NCBI GenBank assembly: GCA_963667455.2
Contig: CAXXFR010000013.1
Location: 344,509 to 408,508 of the forward strand
Length of the DNA stretch: 64,000 nt
Source: Bin55 sp963667455
Lineage (GTDB): Bacteria; Pseudomonadota; Gammaproteobacteria; Pseudomonadales; Azotimanducaceae
Direction: 5' to 3'
The notes below the pieces were generated by a model. That model was not told the DNA's origin. It did not search any database and saw only the letters and a program-made list of their open reading frames with translations. Each line of letters opens with the position of its first letter. Positions within the stretch are counted from its first letter, which is position 1. The position numbers and the translations under genes were made by a program. This document shows, in pieces, positions 1 to 8,782 of this stretch.

Positions 1-978
1 CTGCATGATCGTGGCACCCATGCCTTTGGAGGATTCGAGTACGAGTTCTTCGTATTGGACGATCCAGAGAAGACGGTTCGCGAGAATGGGTTTGAAGTAC
101 TGCGCTCGCTGACGAAGGGCAATCTTGGCTATTCGGTTGTGAAGGCCGCCACTCACTCGTCGCAGCTGACGGAACTCATGGACTTTTGCCGCGAGTTCCG
201 AATGACTCTCGAGGGTTTGCACTTTGAAGCCCGGCCGGGAACTTGGGAGGCGGCATTGGCCAAGCAAGAAGTGATTGAAGCGGCGGATCGTGCGAATCTC
301 TTCAAGACATTCTCCAAGTCGTATTTTCGACAACACGATGCTGTTGCTTCATTCATGGCAAAGTGGTCGATGAAGTTTCCGGGCCAAAGCGGACACTTTC
401 ACTTGTCGCTGTGCGACGAGAAAGGCACAGACTTGTTTCAATCCGAAGACCGCAAGCTGAACGACGCGGCAAGATTCGCGATGGGCGGGTTGGTCAAGTA
501 CCTGCCCCAGTGGCTTCCAATGCTTGCCCCGAACGTCAATAGCTTCACGCGATTGGTGAAAGGTGCGTGGGCCCCCATAGCCGCAAACTGGGGCTTTGAA
601 AACAGGACATGCGCGTTGCGTGTTATTCAGGGTAAGGACTCCAGTTGCCACATCGAAAATCGGATCCCGGGTGCCGATTCCAATCCGTACCTGGTTGCAG
701 CAGCGACACTGGCCGCTGCGAAACTTGGGATCGAACAACGTATCGAGCCACCAGAACCTGTGGTTGGCAATGGCTATGAGGCAGACAACGAGCCTGAGGC
801 GGAATTTTCTACAACATTACGCGAGGCGGCGTTACGGCTGAAACAATCAGAGGAAGCAGACCTTGCTTTCGGATCGAAATTCATCGAGCACTTCGTCAAT
901 TCTCGGTTGTGGGAAAGTCGAGAGGCGCAACGAACGGTCAATGACTGGCAACTGCAACGCTACTTCGAGGTGATCTAG
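1..978 (+). CDS. Glutamine synthetase family ligase, 5' end outside the window
   Basis: The frame is open from base 1 (LHDRGTHAFGGFEYEFFVL), so the start lies to the left and only the C-terminal catalytic part is seen. GS-family marks are the metal-binding EYEFF near the window edge, HFEARPGTWEAAL, FMAKWSMKFPGQSGHFHLSL (ATP and metal site) and ENRTCALRVI followed by ENRIPGADSNPYL. The family joins glutamate, or a related acid, to ammonia or an amine using ATP. The form with LHxExxPGxxEAA and FMAKWS resembles amine-specific relatives (gamma-glutamylpolyamine or amide ligases) more than housekeeping GlnA. The next gene, one base on, is a class I glutamine amidotransferase, which fits a gamma-glutamyl pathway. 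The substrate cannot be read from sequence. Confidence 0.85.
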   Translation: MHDRGTHAFGGFEYEFFVLDDPEKTVRENGFEVLRSLTKGNLGYSVVKAATHSSQLTELMDFCREFRMTLEGLHFEARPGTWEAALAKQEVIEAADRANLFKTFSKSYFRQHDAVASFMAKWSMKFPGQSGHFHLSLCDEKGTDLFQSEDRKLNDAARFAMGGLVKYLPQWLPMLAPNVNSFTRLVKGAWAPIAANWGFENRTCALRVIQGKDSSCHIENRIPGADSNPYLVAAATLAAAKLGIEQRIEPPEPVVGNGYEADNEPEAEFSTTLREAALRLKQSEEADLAFGSKFIEHFVNSRLWESREAQRTVNDWQLQRYFEVI

Positions 979-979
979 C

Positions 980-1684
980 GTGAAGACCATCGGTCTTCTG
1001 ATTGCCGACTACGTAGATGATCCCATCAAGCGTCGGTACGGCGACTATTCCAGCATGATCCGGCAGATGTTTGACAACAGCGGAGTTGATGGACTGCAAT
1101 TTCGAAGCTTCCAAGTGTCGGAAGAGCAATACCCGTCGGTTGTTGACGAGTGTGACGGCTACATCATCAGCGGCAGCCGACGCAGCTGCTACGAACCGAT
1201 CCCGTGGATCCAACAGTTGCAGGAGTTTATTCAGCAACTGCACGCAATACGCAAAAAGACGGTTGGAATCTGTTTTGGACACCAGTGCATTGCTTCAGCT
1301 TTGGGCGGCGAAACTCGAAAAGCTGAGAATGGTTGGGGTGTTGGGATCCATCGGTATGAAATCGCTGGTGAAGGCACTTGGTCGGAAACTCCCGCTCGGA
1401 CCGTACAGCTAATCGCCAGTCACCAGGATCAGGTCTCTCGCTTGCCCTATAGTGCAACCGTGACACTGCAAAGCGATTTTTGCCCTATTGCGGGAATGCG
1501 AATCGCAGACCATGTACTCACGATTCAACCGCACCCTGAGTTCACGGCATCCTATGCCGAGGAATTGTTGCGAATTCGAGAAGACATACTAGGGGACAAG
1601 TTCGAGGGTGCTCTCAATTCTCTGTCTGAGCCTACTGACGAGAAGTGCGTGGCACGGTCAATCGCGACGTTCTTGAAAGGCTGA
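980..1684 (+). CDS. Class I glutamine amidotransferase-like protein
   Basis: This 234-residue GATase_1 domain protein has the nucleophile elbow GICFGHQCIASALGG (Cys near residue 98) and the catalytic His/Glu in QPHPEF near residue 179. There is no synthase domain, so it is a free-standing amidotransferase or gamma-glutamyl hydrolase. The start is GTG at 980, one base after the ligase stop. GAGGTGAT about 5 bases upstream is a good ribosome binding site, so the pair is probably co-translated. Beside a GS-family ligase it may hydrolyse a gamma-glutamyl intermediate or supply ammonia; that is inference from context. Confidence 0.8.
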   Translation: MKTIGLLIADYVDDPIKRRYGDYSSMIRQMFDNSGVDGLQFRSFQVSEEQYPSVVDECDGYIISGSRRSCYEPIPWIQQLQEFIQQLHAIRKKTVGICFGHQCIASALGGETRKAENGWGVGIHRYEIAGEGTWSETPARTVQLIASHQDQVSRLPYSATVTLQSDFCPIAGMRIADHVLTIQPHPEFTASYAEELLRIREDILGDKFEGALNSLSEPTDEKCVARSIATFLKG

Positions 1685-1742
1685 CTTGCTCAGTCCAAAC
1701 TGATTGTCTGGGATCCCAAGAGTTCTCCGTTGACTTGGGTCG

Positions 1743-2003
1743 CTACTCGCTTCGAAAGAAGATCACCCAGAGAATCAGATAGCAGGCAATAACGACTATC
1801 GGCTGAAACAGCAACGCAACTACAGCAACGATTCGAACGATCGCGGGGTCGATGCGAAGGATTCTTGCGATATTCGCACAGACGCCCAACAACCAACCCG
1901 AGTCCTTGTTGATGGCACGTCCCAATCGGTTCTCTGTCGATCGTGATCTCGATCCGACAGTCGAGTACGTACCACCCATTCGGTACGAATCTGAACTGCT
2001 CAT
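1743..2003 (-). CDS. PspC domain small membrane protein
   Basis: The C-terminal 60 residues are a PspC domain: SGWLLGVCANIARILRIDP followed by a long hydrophobic span (IVRIVAVVALLFQPIVVIAC) that makes one or two membrane passes. The N-terminus is polar and rich in Ser and Arg. ATG at 2003 gives 86 residues; an in-frame GTG at 2018 would add five. No PspA, PspB or PspF is nearby. PspC proteins sense or buffer envelope stress in other bacteria, but a stand-alone copy like this has no assignable partner. It converges with the amidotransferase gene. Confidence 0.75.
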   Translation of the reverse strand: MSSSDSYRMGGTYSTVGSRSRSTENRLGRAINKDSGWLLGVCANIARILRIDPAIVRIVAVVALLFQPIVVIACYLILWVIFFRSE

Positions 2004-2366
2004 ATGTCGTCGTTTCACAATTGGTGTCCGGTTGTGTTTTGTGTCTGCAAGTCTTACTGCAAAAATCGTGCCAAAGGTGATTTCGTCGCTTCTTGGCTTG
2101 GAATCTCGGGTCTTTAATGTTCAATTGTGATCAATTTCGCCACTCGGTAGCGGATTCCGCCAACTCAGTGCAACTTTTACGCCACAATCTCCTGTCAGGT
2201 CTTGCTCTTGAGAGCTAAATTCAATGCCCTAATTGTCGCTTTGGCACCGAAAATTCATCATCTACAATGTTCAACCGAACGCACGATTTGAGGGAATTCG
2301 TGCGCGAATTGTGACACTCGTCGAAGTCCGGCAGCGCCGGCTTCGGGATGATAGTTGGGAGCAAGT
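2004..2366. other. Divergent intergenic region between PspC protein and acyl-CoA synthetase
   Basis: About 360 bases lie between two diverging genes, so promoters for both should be here. I see no convincing -35/-10 pair and no structured RNA. GGGAG at 2357-2361 is the ribosome binding site for the ATG at 2367. Short open frames crossing this stretch on either strand have no recognisable protein character. Confidence 0.4.
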
Positions 2367-4328
2367 ATGGCGTTACATTTCGCAACAGCATGGCAGACAA
2401 TCACTGACCTAATTCCTGATCGGGAAGCCTTGGTGTGCGCTGAAGTTCGTCGAACTTGGCGAGAGTTTGACGATCGTGCAGCGCGCCTTGCTGCACTCCT
2501 CAAGAATTACGGAATGGACATGGGTTCCAAAGTCGGAATCTACGCCCACAACTCGAACGAGTATCTCGAAGCCCAGTACGCCATATTCAAGATTCGAGGC
2601 TGTCCGATCAATGTCAACTATCGCTACACCTCAGACGAGCTCGTCTACGTCATCGAAAACTCCGACTGCGAAGCTTTGTTCTATCAGGGTTGCTATGCAG
2701 CCCGCATCTGGGAAATTCAGTCGAGACTAAGCAAGGTAAAGCTGTTCGTTCAAATTCCGGACGGCACGGAGTCGTTGCTTCCCGGATCCAGGGACTTCGA
2801 ACAGGAAATTCGTTCGAACCTACCAATGCCCCGCATCGACGATGCGGATCCCGAAGATGTCTACATGCTCTATACCGGAGGTACTACCGGCATGCCGAAA
2901 GGCGTGATGTACAGTCACGGTTCGTTCATCAACGCGATGCTGGGCGGAATCGGTTCCCAAGGACTAGATGCTCCAACCGAAACGAGCCAGCTTCCCGATT
3001 TGCTGGCTGTTCTCCAACTTTCTGGTTCGACTCCGACGACTCTTCCAGCCTGTCCCTTAATGCATGGCACTGGGATGTGGTTGGGTGCGATGATTCCCTT
3101 GCTGTATGGTGGAACCGTAGTAACCATCTCCAAGCTGGGCCTCGACCCTCACTTGATTTGGGATGAGGTCGAACGTAATCGTGTTACTCAGCTAGTAATC
3201 GTGGGCGACGCATTTGCTCGACCGTTGCTTGATGCACTTAATCACGCTGCCGACATGGGGCGTCCCTACGACATCAGTAGTGTCAAACAGATCGTCTCAA
3301 GTGGGGTCATGTGGAGTAGCGAGGTCAAGAACGGTCTTCTCGAGCATCACAACATGGTTCTGGTCGATGCGATGGGATCGACTGAGGGAGGGATGGGCAC
3401 ATCGGTTTCGAGTCGCGACGAAAATCCCGGTACTGCCAAGTTCACCCTTCGTCCTGGTGTAAAAGTATTCGACGACGAAGACCGGGAAGTCGCCCCCGGA
3501 AGTGGAGTTGCAGGCAAGCTCGCCACCAGCGGGCTGGTTCCGATTGGCTACTACAAAGACCCAGGAAAGTCCGCGGCAACGTTTCGAGAGGTTGATGGGG
3601 TTCGCTACAGCTTTCCGGGCGATTTCGCCACTGTCGAAGAAGACGGCTCGATCACGCTCTTGGGTCGTGGGAGCAACTGCATCAACACTGCGGGCGAGAA
3701 GGTCTATCCAGAGGAAGTCGAGGAAGTCATCAAGCAACATCCCAATGTCGAGGACTGCTTGGTTGTGGGACTTCCCGATTTGCGATTCGGACAGCGCATC
3801 GTTGCCGTAGCTTCGTGCACGGAGGATTCTTTCAGTCAGCCGCAGGAAATCATCGATTTCGCACGAGAGCATCTTGCAGGCTACAAGCTACCGAAGCAAC
3901 TGTTCTTTGAAGACACAGTACGCCGATCACCAGCTGGAAAGGCCGACTACAAGTGGGCCAAGGAGCGAGCAACTCACCATGCCGAACACACCCCGCAGTA
4001 TTCCTTACGGGACTCAATTGCTCCAGCGCCTACCGCCGCCACAGAGCAGTCCAATGTTGAGCCCTACGCTACTAGGCGGAGGTTGGTTCGAGAATTGATT
4101 GCTGAACACAAGAATGCAAACAATCTTGCCCGAGCGTTGTCGGCCACTGCGGATCACTTGGGTTATCAGCGAGTGTTCAACGCCGGACAGTTGTCCTACC
4201 TCGCGACTCGAGCAAAGTTTCGCAACATCGACCCAATTCTGATGCTGTGCATCGAGAGCGTCACAGAAGGCAGGATCTCACGGCGTGAGCTAGTGCCGGA
4301 AATGTTTGTCGAATTGAACACCGGCTGA
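2367..4328 (+). CDS. Acyl-CoA synthetase (AMP-forming) with C-terminal extension
   Basis: This ANL-superfamily ligase activates a carboxylic acid as acyl-AMP and then forms the CoA thioester. The P-loop YTGGTTGMPKG (about residue 170), DAMGSTEGG, GDFATVEEDG and the C-terminal hinge with RSPAGKADY (catalytic Lys) are all present. ATG at 2367 is preferred over an upstream TTG because GGGAG sits 5 bases before it. After the usual domain end near residue 555 comes about 100 extra residues, first Pro/Ala-rich, then helical with many Arg and Leu. A second synthetase follows 51 bases downstream on the same strand. The acid specificity (fatty, cyclic or other) is not readable. Confidence 0.88.
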   Translation: MALHFATAWQTITDLIPDREALVCAEVRRTWREFDDRAARLAALLKNYGMDMGSKVGIYAHNSNEYLEAQYAIFKIRGCPINVNYRYTSDELVYVIENSDCEALFYQGCYAARIWEIQSRLSKVKLFVQIPDGTESLLPGSRDFEQEIRSNLPMPRIDDADPEDVYMLYTGGTTGMPKGVMYSHGSFINAMLGGIGSQGLDAPTETSQLPDLLAVLQLSGSTPTTLPACPLMHGTGMWLGAMIPLLYGGTVVTISKLGLDPHLIWDEVERNRVTQLVIVGDAFARPLLDALNHAADMGRPYDISSVKQIVSSGVMWSSEVKNGLLEHHNMVLVDAMGSTEGGMGTSVSSRDENPGTAKFTLRPGVKVFDDEDREVAPGSGVAGKLATSGLVPIGYYKDPGKSAATFREVDGVRYSFPGDFATVEEDGSITLLGRGSNCINTAGEKVYPEEVEEVIKQHPNVEDCLVVGLPDLRFGQRIVAVASCTEDSFSQPQEIIDFAREHLAGYKLPKQLFFEDTVRRSPAGKADYKWAKERATHHAEHTPQYSLRDSIAPAPTAATEQSNVEPYATRRRLVRELIAEHKNANNLARALSATADHLGYQRVFNAGQLSYLATRAKFRNIDPILMLCIESVTEGRISRRELVPEMFVELNTG

Positions 4329-4379
4329 ACAGCTGGTTCTCACCCCTCCAGATCATTAGCTAGGGAGCTTGTTCCGTCT

Positions 4380-6023
4380 ATGGGAATGCAACACTCACCG
4401 TTAACCATGTCGCGGCTGATTGATCGTGGAGCTGTTATCCAACCGGAATCAGAAATCGTCACGGCAACCGAAGAAGGGACGCGTCGACAGACTTATCGCG
4501 AGACGGTAGATCGATCTCATCAATTGGCACATGCATTGCGCCGAGCCGGCATGGAAATCGGAGATCGAGTCGGGACGTTCATGTGGAACGGCTCTCGACA
4601 CTTGGAGGCCTACCACGCCACGGCGAACTCGGGAATCGTGTTGCATACCGTCAACATTCGGTTGTCGCCCACCGATCTGGAATACATCATTGCCCACGCC
4701 GAAGATCAGCTGTTGATCGTCGATGCCGACTTGCTGCCGTTGTTGGAGTTGATGCAAGACAGACTGCCCACAGTCAAGCAATTCGTTGTGGCAGCGGAGC
4801 CGGGATTCGAGAACTGGTCCACAAGTCTGCCGAATGCAGTGGACTATGAAGAGTTCATTGCCGGCATGCCGACACAATTCGATTCGCCAGACCTCGACGA
4901 GAATGCGCCGTTGGGATTGTGCTACACAAGCGGCACGACCGGGCACCCCAAGGGAGTCGAGTACGAGCACCGTTCGCAGTATCTTCACACGCTTGCCATT
5001 TCCTTGACCGATGCCATGGAGCTTTCAGCGACGGATACGTTGTGTGGCATAGTTCCGATGTTCCATGCAATGGGATGGGGATTGCCATGGGCTGCACTGA
5101 TGCTAGGTTGCAAGCAAGTGTTGCCTCATCGATTCATGACTCCCGAACGTCTCATCCAATTGTTGTCGGACGAGAAAGTCACGCTGTCGGCAGGAGTTCC
5201 CACCATTTGGCAGGGAATCAAGGCGCATGTGGAACAAAATCCGGACACTTACGATCTTTCGAGCGTCAGTCGTCTCACTTGCGGCGGGTCCGCACCTCCA
5301 GCATCGATGGTCGAGTGGTACTGGGACGCCTTGAACATCGAGATGATTCAGGGTTGGGGATTGACCGAAACTAGTCCGTTGGGTACGTTGGCACGCCGCG
5401 TCGCGAAGAGAAAGCACATCGATGCATCCCCGAGTGAGTTGATCTCGAACGGTTGCAAGGCAGGACTTCTCATGCCAGGGCTTGAATTAGAAGTATTCGA
5501 CGACCAATTCAACAAATTGCCCCACGACGGAACATCTGTTGGCGAGATTCTCATTCGCGGTCCATGGATCTGTTCCGAGTACTACAACAACCCCCAACCA
5601 TCGAAGTTTCATGGAGACTGGCTCATCACCGGCGATGTGGGTTCAATCGATCAAGACGAGTACCTGATCATTGCGGATCGTTCGAAAGACTTGGTGAAAA
5701 GTGGCGGCGAATGGATTTCGTCAGTGGACCTGGAAAACCACATCATTGCCATTGACGGTGTTGCACAGGCGTGCGTCGTTGCACAACCTCATCCGAGATG
5801 GGACGAGCGCCCGGTGGCTTTAGTCGTGCTGGATCCTGACGCACAAGTCCCGGTCGAGACGATCTTGGATCACTGCCTCACAAAATTTGCCAAGTGGCAG
5901 GTTCCCGACGACGTGCTGTACGTCGATTTCATACCTCTTACATCGACTGGAAAACTCGACAAGAAGACCGTGCGATCAAACCTCGAAGAACAGGAATACA
6001 TACTGCCTGACTTGCGCAAGTAG
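4380..6023 (+). CDS. Fatty-acid--CoA ligase family protein (AMP-binding)
   Basis: The protein has 547 residues, a normal length for medium/long-chain acyl-CoA synthetases. Adenylation motifs are LCYTSGTTGHPKGVEYEHRS (about residue 183), QGWGLTETSP, TGDVGSIDQDEYL and the hinge DRSKDLVKSGGEWIS. The terminal TSTGKLDKK carries the catalytic lysine. It belongs to the same superfamily as the upstream gene but differs in length and motifs, so the pair is not a recent duplication. Start is ATG 4380 with AGGGAG about 11 bases upstream. The two probably share a transcript and a role in acid or lipid catabolism. It ends 25 bases before a convergent gene. Confidence 0.88.
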   Translation: MGMQHSPLTMSRLIDRGAVIQPESEIVTATEEGTRRQTYRETVDRSHQLAHALRRAGMEIGDRVGTFMWNGSRHLEAYHATANSGIVLHTVNIRLSPTDLEYIIAHAEDQLLIVDADLLPLLELMQDRLPTVKQFVVAAEPGFENWSTSLPNAVDYEEFIAGMPTQFDSPDLDENAPLGLCYTSGTTGHPKGVEYEHRSQYLHTLAISLTDAMELSATDTLCGIVPMFHAMGWGLPWAALMLGCKQVLPHRFMTPERLIQLLSDEKVTLSAGVPTIWQGIKAHVEQNPDTYDLSSVSRLTCGGSAPPASMVEWYWDALNIEMIQGWGLTETSPLGTLARRVAKRKHIDASPSELISNGCKAGLLMPGLELEVFDDQFNKLPHDGTSVGEILIRGPWICSEYYNNPQPSKFHGDWLITGDVGSIDQDEYLIIADRSKDLVKSGGEWISSVDLENHIIAIDGVAQACVVAQPHPRWDERPVALVVLDPDAQVPVETILDHCLTKFAKWQVPDDVLYVDFIPLTSTGKLDKKTVRSNLEEQEYILPDLRK

Positions 6024-6048
6024 GGTCGTTCATTCTTGACACGCCCGG

Positions 6049-7230
6049 TCACTGTTTGTCTTCCCACGTGTAGCGTTCAGCCGTCTCCTCGTTGAGTACA
6101 ACTCCAAGACCAGGTTCCGTTGGGGGAATGATGTAGCCGTCTTCCCAACGGATCGGAGACTGAAGGATTTCGGCGTGAAATCCATCGAAACGACCGATAC
6201 TTTCTTGAATGAGGAAGTTGGGGCTACAAGTATCGACCTGGATATTCGCGGCGGCCTCGATCGGCCCACAGTACAGATGAGGTGCGATTTGAGCGTAGTA
6301 GGCTTCGGCCATTCCGGCTATCTTGCGCGCTTCCAGGACTCCGCCGACTCTGCCAAGAGCCATCTGTAGGATGGCCGCTGCCTGCTTCTCAAGCAGTTCG
6401 CGAAATTCAAACTTAGTGGCCAATCGCTCTCCTGTAGCGACTGGAATGCTTGTCGCGCGAGCAACACGAGCCATTTCGTCTCGATTCTCGGGAGGAACCG
6501 GTTCTTCGAACCACAAGGGATCGTACTTCTCGATCCGCTTGGCAAATCGAATCGTGCCCGATGTCGTGGACTGCCCGTGTGTACCGATCAGAATGTCGGC
6601 TTTGTTGCCGATTGTTTCCCTTACGGCTTGAACGACCTTTTCGGCATTATCGAGTCGATCCAGCGGTGGTTCTCGCGGATCCTCCTTGCCCATTACATCG
6701 ATAAGCGGGTCGAACTTCAAGGCTGTAAATCCATCGGCAACGTGTGCTGCAGCACTGGCGCTAGCGGCCTCTGGATCTGTATGGGGCGAACCGCGCCCCG
6801 AGTAATTTGGAGCAGGCCAAAGGTAGGTATAGGAACGAAGACGTTCGTGATATTGGCCGCCCAGCAAGTTGTACACCGGCTGGTTTAACGACTTTCCAAC
6901 GATGTCCCAACACGCCATTTCGATGGCGCTCAATATCCCCATGACCGTGTGGTCAGGGTGTTGATGGTGGTCGTGACCTTCGTAGCCCTCTCCGTAGTAG
7001 ACAGCTCGCCAGAGCCTCTCAATCTGAAACGGGCTTTGGCCAACCACGTAGGTTTCGCAAACGTCTCGGATCATTTGCGCCACCGTTAGTGGGTGGAACG
7101 GAACTTTGTACGCTTCCCCAATTCCTTCGATTCCGTCGTTGGAGATCAGCTTCACGAATACCCAGTAGCGACCACCTCGATGTGGTCGAGGGGTCTGAAT
7201 CACGTAAGTCTTGAAGTCGGAAATCTTCAT
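6049..7230 (-). CDS. Mandelate racemase/enolase superfamily protein with altered metal site
   Basis: This 393-residue enolase-superfamily enzyme resembles sugar-acid dehydratases in layout. It has an N-terminal capping domain from MKISDF, then a barrel with ALKFDP (KxD), WFEEPVPPE (second metal Glu), PVATGE (third metal Glu) and IAPHLYCGP (catalytic-type His). At the first metal-ligand strand, where relatives have an Asp (for example DFHG in galactonate dehydratase), the sequence reads ILIGTHGQ, so that Asp is Gly although the following His is kept. ATG 7230 is chosen because the frame further upstream runs into the neighbouring gene and has no family similarity. It lies 53 bases after the amidohydrolase gene on the same strand, probably in one operon. 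The substrate is unknown. Confidence 0.85.
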   Translation of the reverse strand: MKISDFKTYVIQTPRPHRGGRYWVFVKLISNDGIEGIGEAYKVPFHPLTVAQMIRDVCETYVVGQSPFQIERLWRAVYYGEGYEGHDHHQHPDHTVMGILSAIEMACWDIVGKSLNQPVYNLLGGQYHERLRSYTYLWPAPNYSGRGSPHTDPEAASASAAAHVADGFTALKFDPLIDVMGKEDPREPPLDRLDNAEKVVQAVRETIGNKADILIGTHGQSTTSGTIRFAKRIEKYDPLWFEEPVPPENRDEMARVARATSIPVATGERLATKFEFRELLEKQAAAILQMALGRVGGVLEARKIAGMAEAYYAQIAPHLYCGPIEAAANIQVDTCSPNFLIQESIGRFDGFHAEILQSPIRWEDGYIIPPTEPGLGVVLNEETAERYTWEDKQ

Positions 7231-7283
7231 GTTGTGCTTCGATCTTTTTGGACTACGAAAACTCGAGACTGAATAGGTCTCCC

Positions 7284-8612
7284 TTACGTCACATACTGCA
7301 GAGCGATACCGTTTTCGTCTGACAGAAACGCTCCATTGCTGTACATGTGGTTGCCGTTGACGAATGTGTCCGTTACGCGGGAACTGAACTTGGATCCGGA
7401 GAACGGCGTCCAGCCGCACTTCGCCCAGACGGGCATCGAGTCCACATCGGTTTCCGCTTCGGAATCGACAACGACAACATCGGCCCAATAGCCTTCTCTT
7501 AGGAATCCTCGTTCGCTGATGCCGAACAGCTCTGCAGGTGCATGTGCAGTCTTGTTCACGATGGTTTCGATGGAAAGCGTCCCCGAATGAACGTGTTCGA
7601 GAACGCAGGGTAAAGCGTATTCGACCAGTGGTAACCCGGCCGGTGCATCCATAAAGGGTTCTTGCTTTTCTTCCACGGTATGTGGCGCGTGGTCGGTCGC
7701 GATCACATCGATGCGATCTTCAGCCACGGCGTTGATCAACGCCTCTTGATCAGAACGACGCTTAATCGACGGATTGCACTTGACGTCTGCTCCCTTGTGC
7801 TCGTAGGCTTCATCGCAAAAGTGCAAGTGGTGAACGCACACTTCCGCTGTGATTCGTTTTGCCTCCATCGGTCCGGGAACGAACAGTTCCATTTCTTGTT
7901 CCGTGGTCAGATGCAACACATGAAGCCGCGATCCAAATCGCTTGGCAAGATCCACTGCAAGCGAAGAAGAAAGGAAACAGGCTTCGGCTGAGCGAATCTC
8001 CGCATGTATCGACGGCGGCGGATTGGATCCAAATCTTCGCCGCGCATTGGCTTCGTTCTTCAGGATGGTCGGTGTGTCTTCGCAGTGAGTTGCGATGACC
8101 GAAGGACACGAGGAGAAGATACCCTCCAAAGTCTTGATGTCGTCAACGAGCATGTTTCCGGTTGACGCTCCCATGAACACCTTGACGCCACAGGCGATTG
8201 ATCGATCGACTGACTTGATTTCCTCGAGATTGTCGTTGGTGGCTCCGAGATAGAAGCCGAAATTCGCCAGTGACCTGTTCTGTGCCCTTCGGTGCTTTTC
8301 GAGCAATCGCTCTCGGTTAGTTGTCTGCGGAATGCAGTTCGGCATTTCCAAGTAGCTGGTAATTCCTCCCACCAAAGCAGCTTTGGATTCCGTTGCAATG
8401 GTCGCCTTGTGCTCCATTCCCGGTTCGCGAAAGTGAACTTGATCGTCGATCATGCCGGGAAGAATCCACGACCCCGCAACATCGAGCTCTTGAGTTCCCG
8501 TTGCCGTCCCGCCGACTTGGCTGATGCGCCCACCTTCGATCGCGAGATCTCCCTCGACCACAGTGCCTTCGTTGACGATCCTGCCGTTCTTAATGACGAA
8601 CGAGTTGCGCAT
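7284..8612 (-). CDS. Dihydroorotase-like amidohydrolase
   Basis: The 442-residue amidohydrolase has the dihydroorotase signatures PGMIDDQVHFREPG (about residue 51), a metal His in IATHCED, LHVLHLTTEQE and the C-terminal IATDHAPHT with the catalytic Asp. The classic first motif is DxHxH; here it is DDQVH, so the first metal His is Gln. As I recall, the same DDQVHFREPG form is common in Bacteroidetes dihydroorotases, so activity may be retained. Cyclisation of carbamoyl-aspartate in pyrimidine synthesis is the family role. The adjacent enolase-superfamily gene suggests a catabolic alternative (cyclic amide or ureide hydrolysis). Divergent from glcD. Confidence 0.8.
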   Translation of the reverse strand: MRNSFVIKNGRIVNEGTVVEGDLAIEGGRISQVGGTATGTQELDVAGSWILPGMIDDQVHFREPGMEHKATIATESKAALVGGITSYLEMPNCIPQTTNRERLLEKHRRAQNRSLANFGFYLGATNDNLEEIKSVDRSIACGVKVFMGASTGNMLVDDIKTLEGIFSSCPSVIATHCEDTPTILKNEANARRRFGSNPPPSIHAEIRSAEACFLSSSLAVDLAKRFGSRLHVLHLTTEQEMELFVPGPMEAKRITAEVCVHHLHFCDEAYEHKGADVKCNPSIKRRSDQEALINAVAEDRIDVIATDHAPHTVEEKQEPFMDAPAGLPLVEYALPCVLEHVHSGTLSIETIVNKTAHAPAELFGISERGFLREGYWADVVVVDSEAETDVDSMPVWAKCGWTPFSGSKFSSRVTDTFVNGNHMYSNGAFLSDENGIALQYVT

Positions 8613-8782
8613 AAACCTCCCTTATGCTGGTTTGGAGCTGTAGGTTACCGTTGAACGATCCGAGACTAGACGTATCGAGTTGACCAAAAAGAAACGAGCA
8701 GTCCCAGACAGTCCACAATGTCATTCAATACCATCTTACGCTTGCCGTCGCAATTGAACGATGTTGATCCTCGAGAATCGTC

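Noticed and set aside
7231..7488. N-terminal extension of the enolase-superfamily gene at 6049-7230
   Set aside because: The extra codons overlap the end of the dihydroorotase gene and are Arg/Cys-rich shadow sequence; the family N-terminus begins at ATG 7230.
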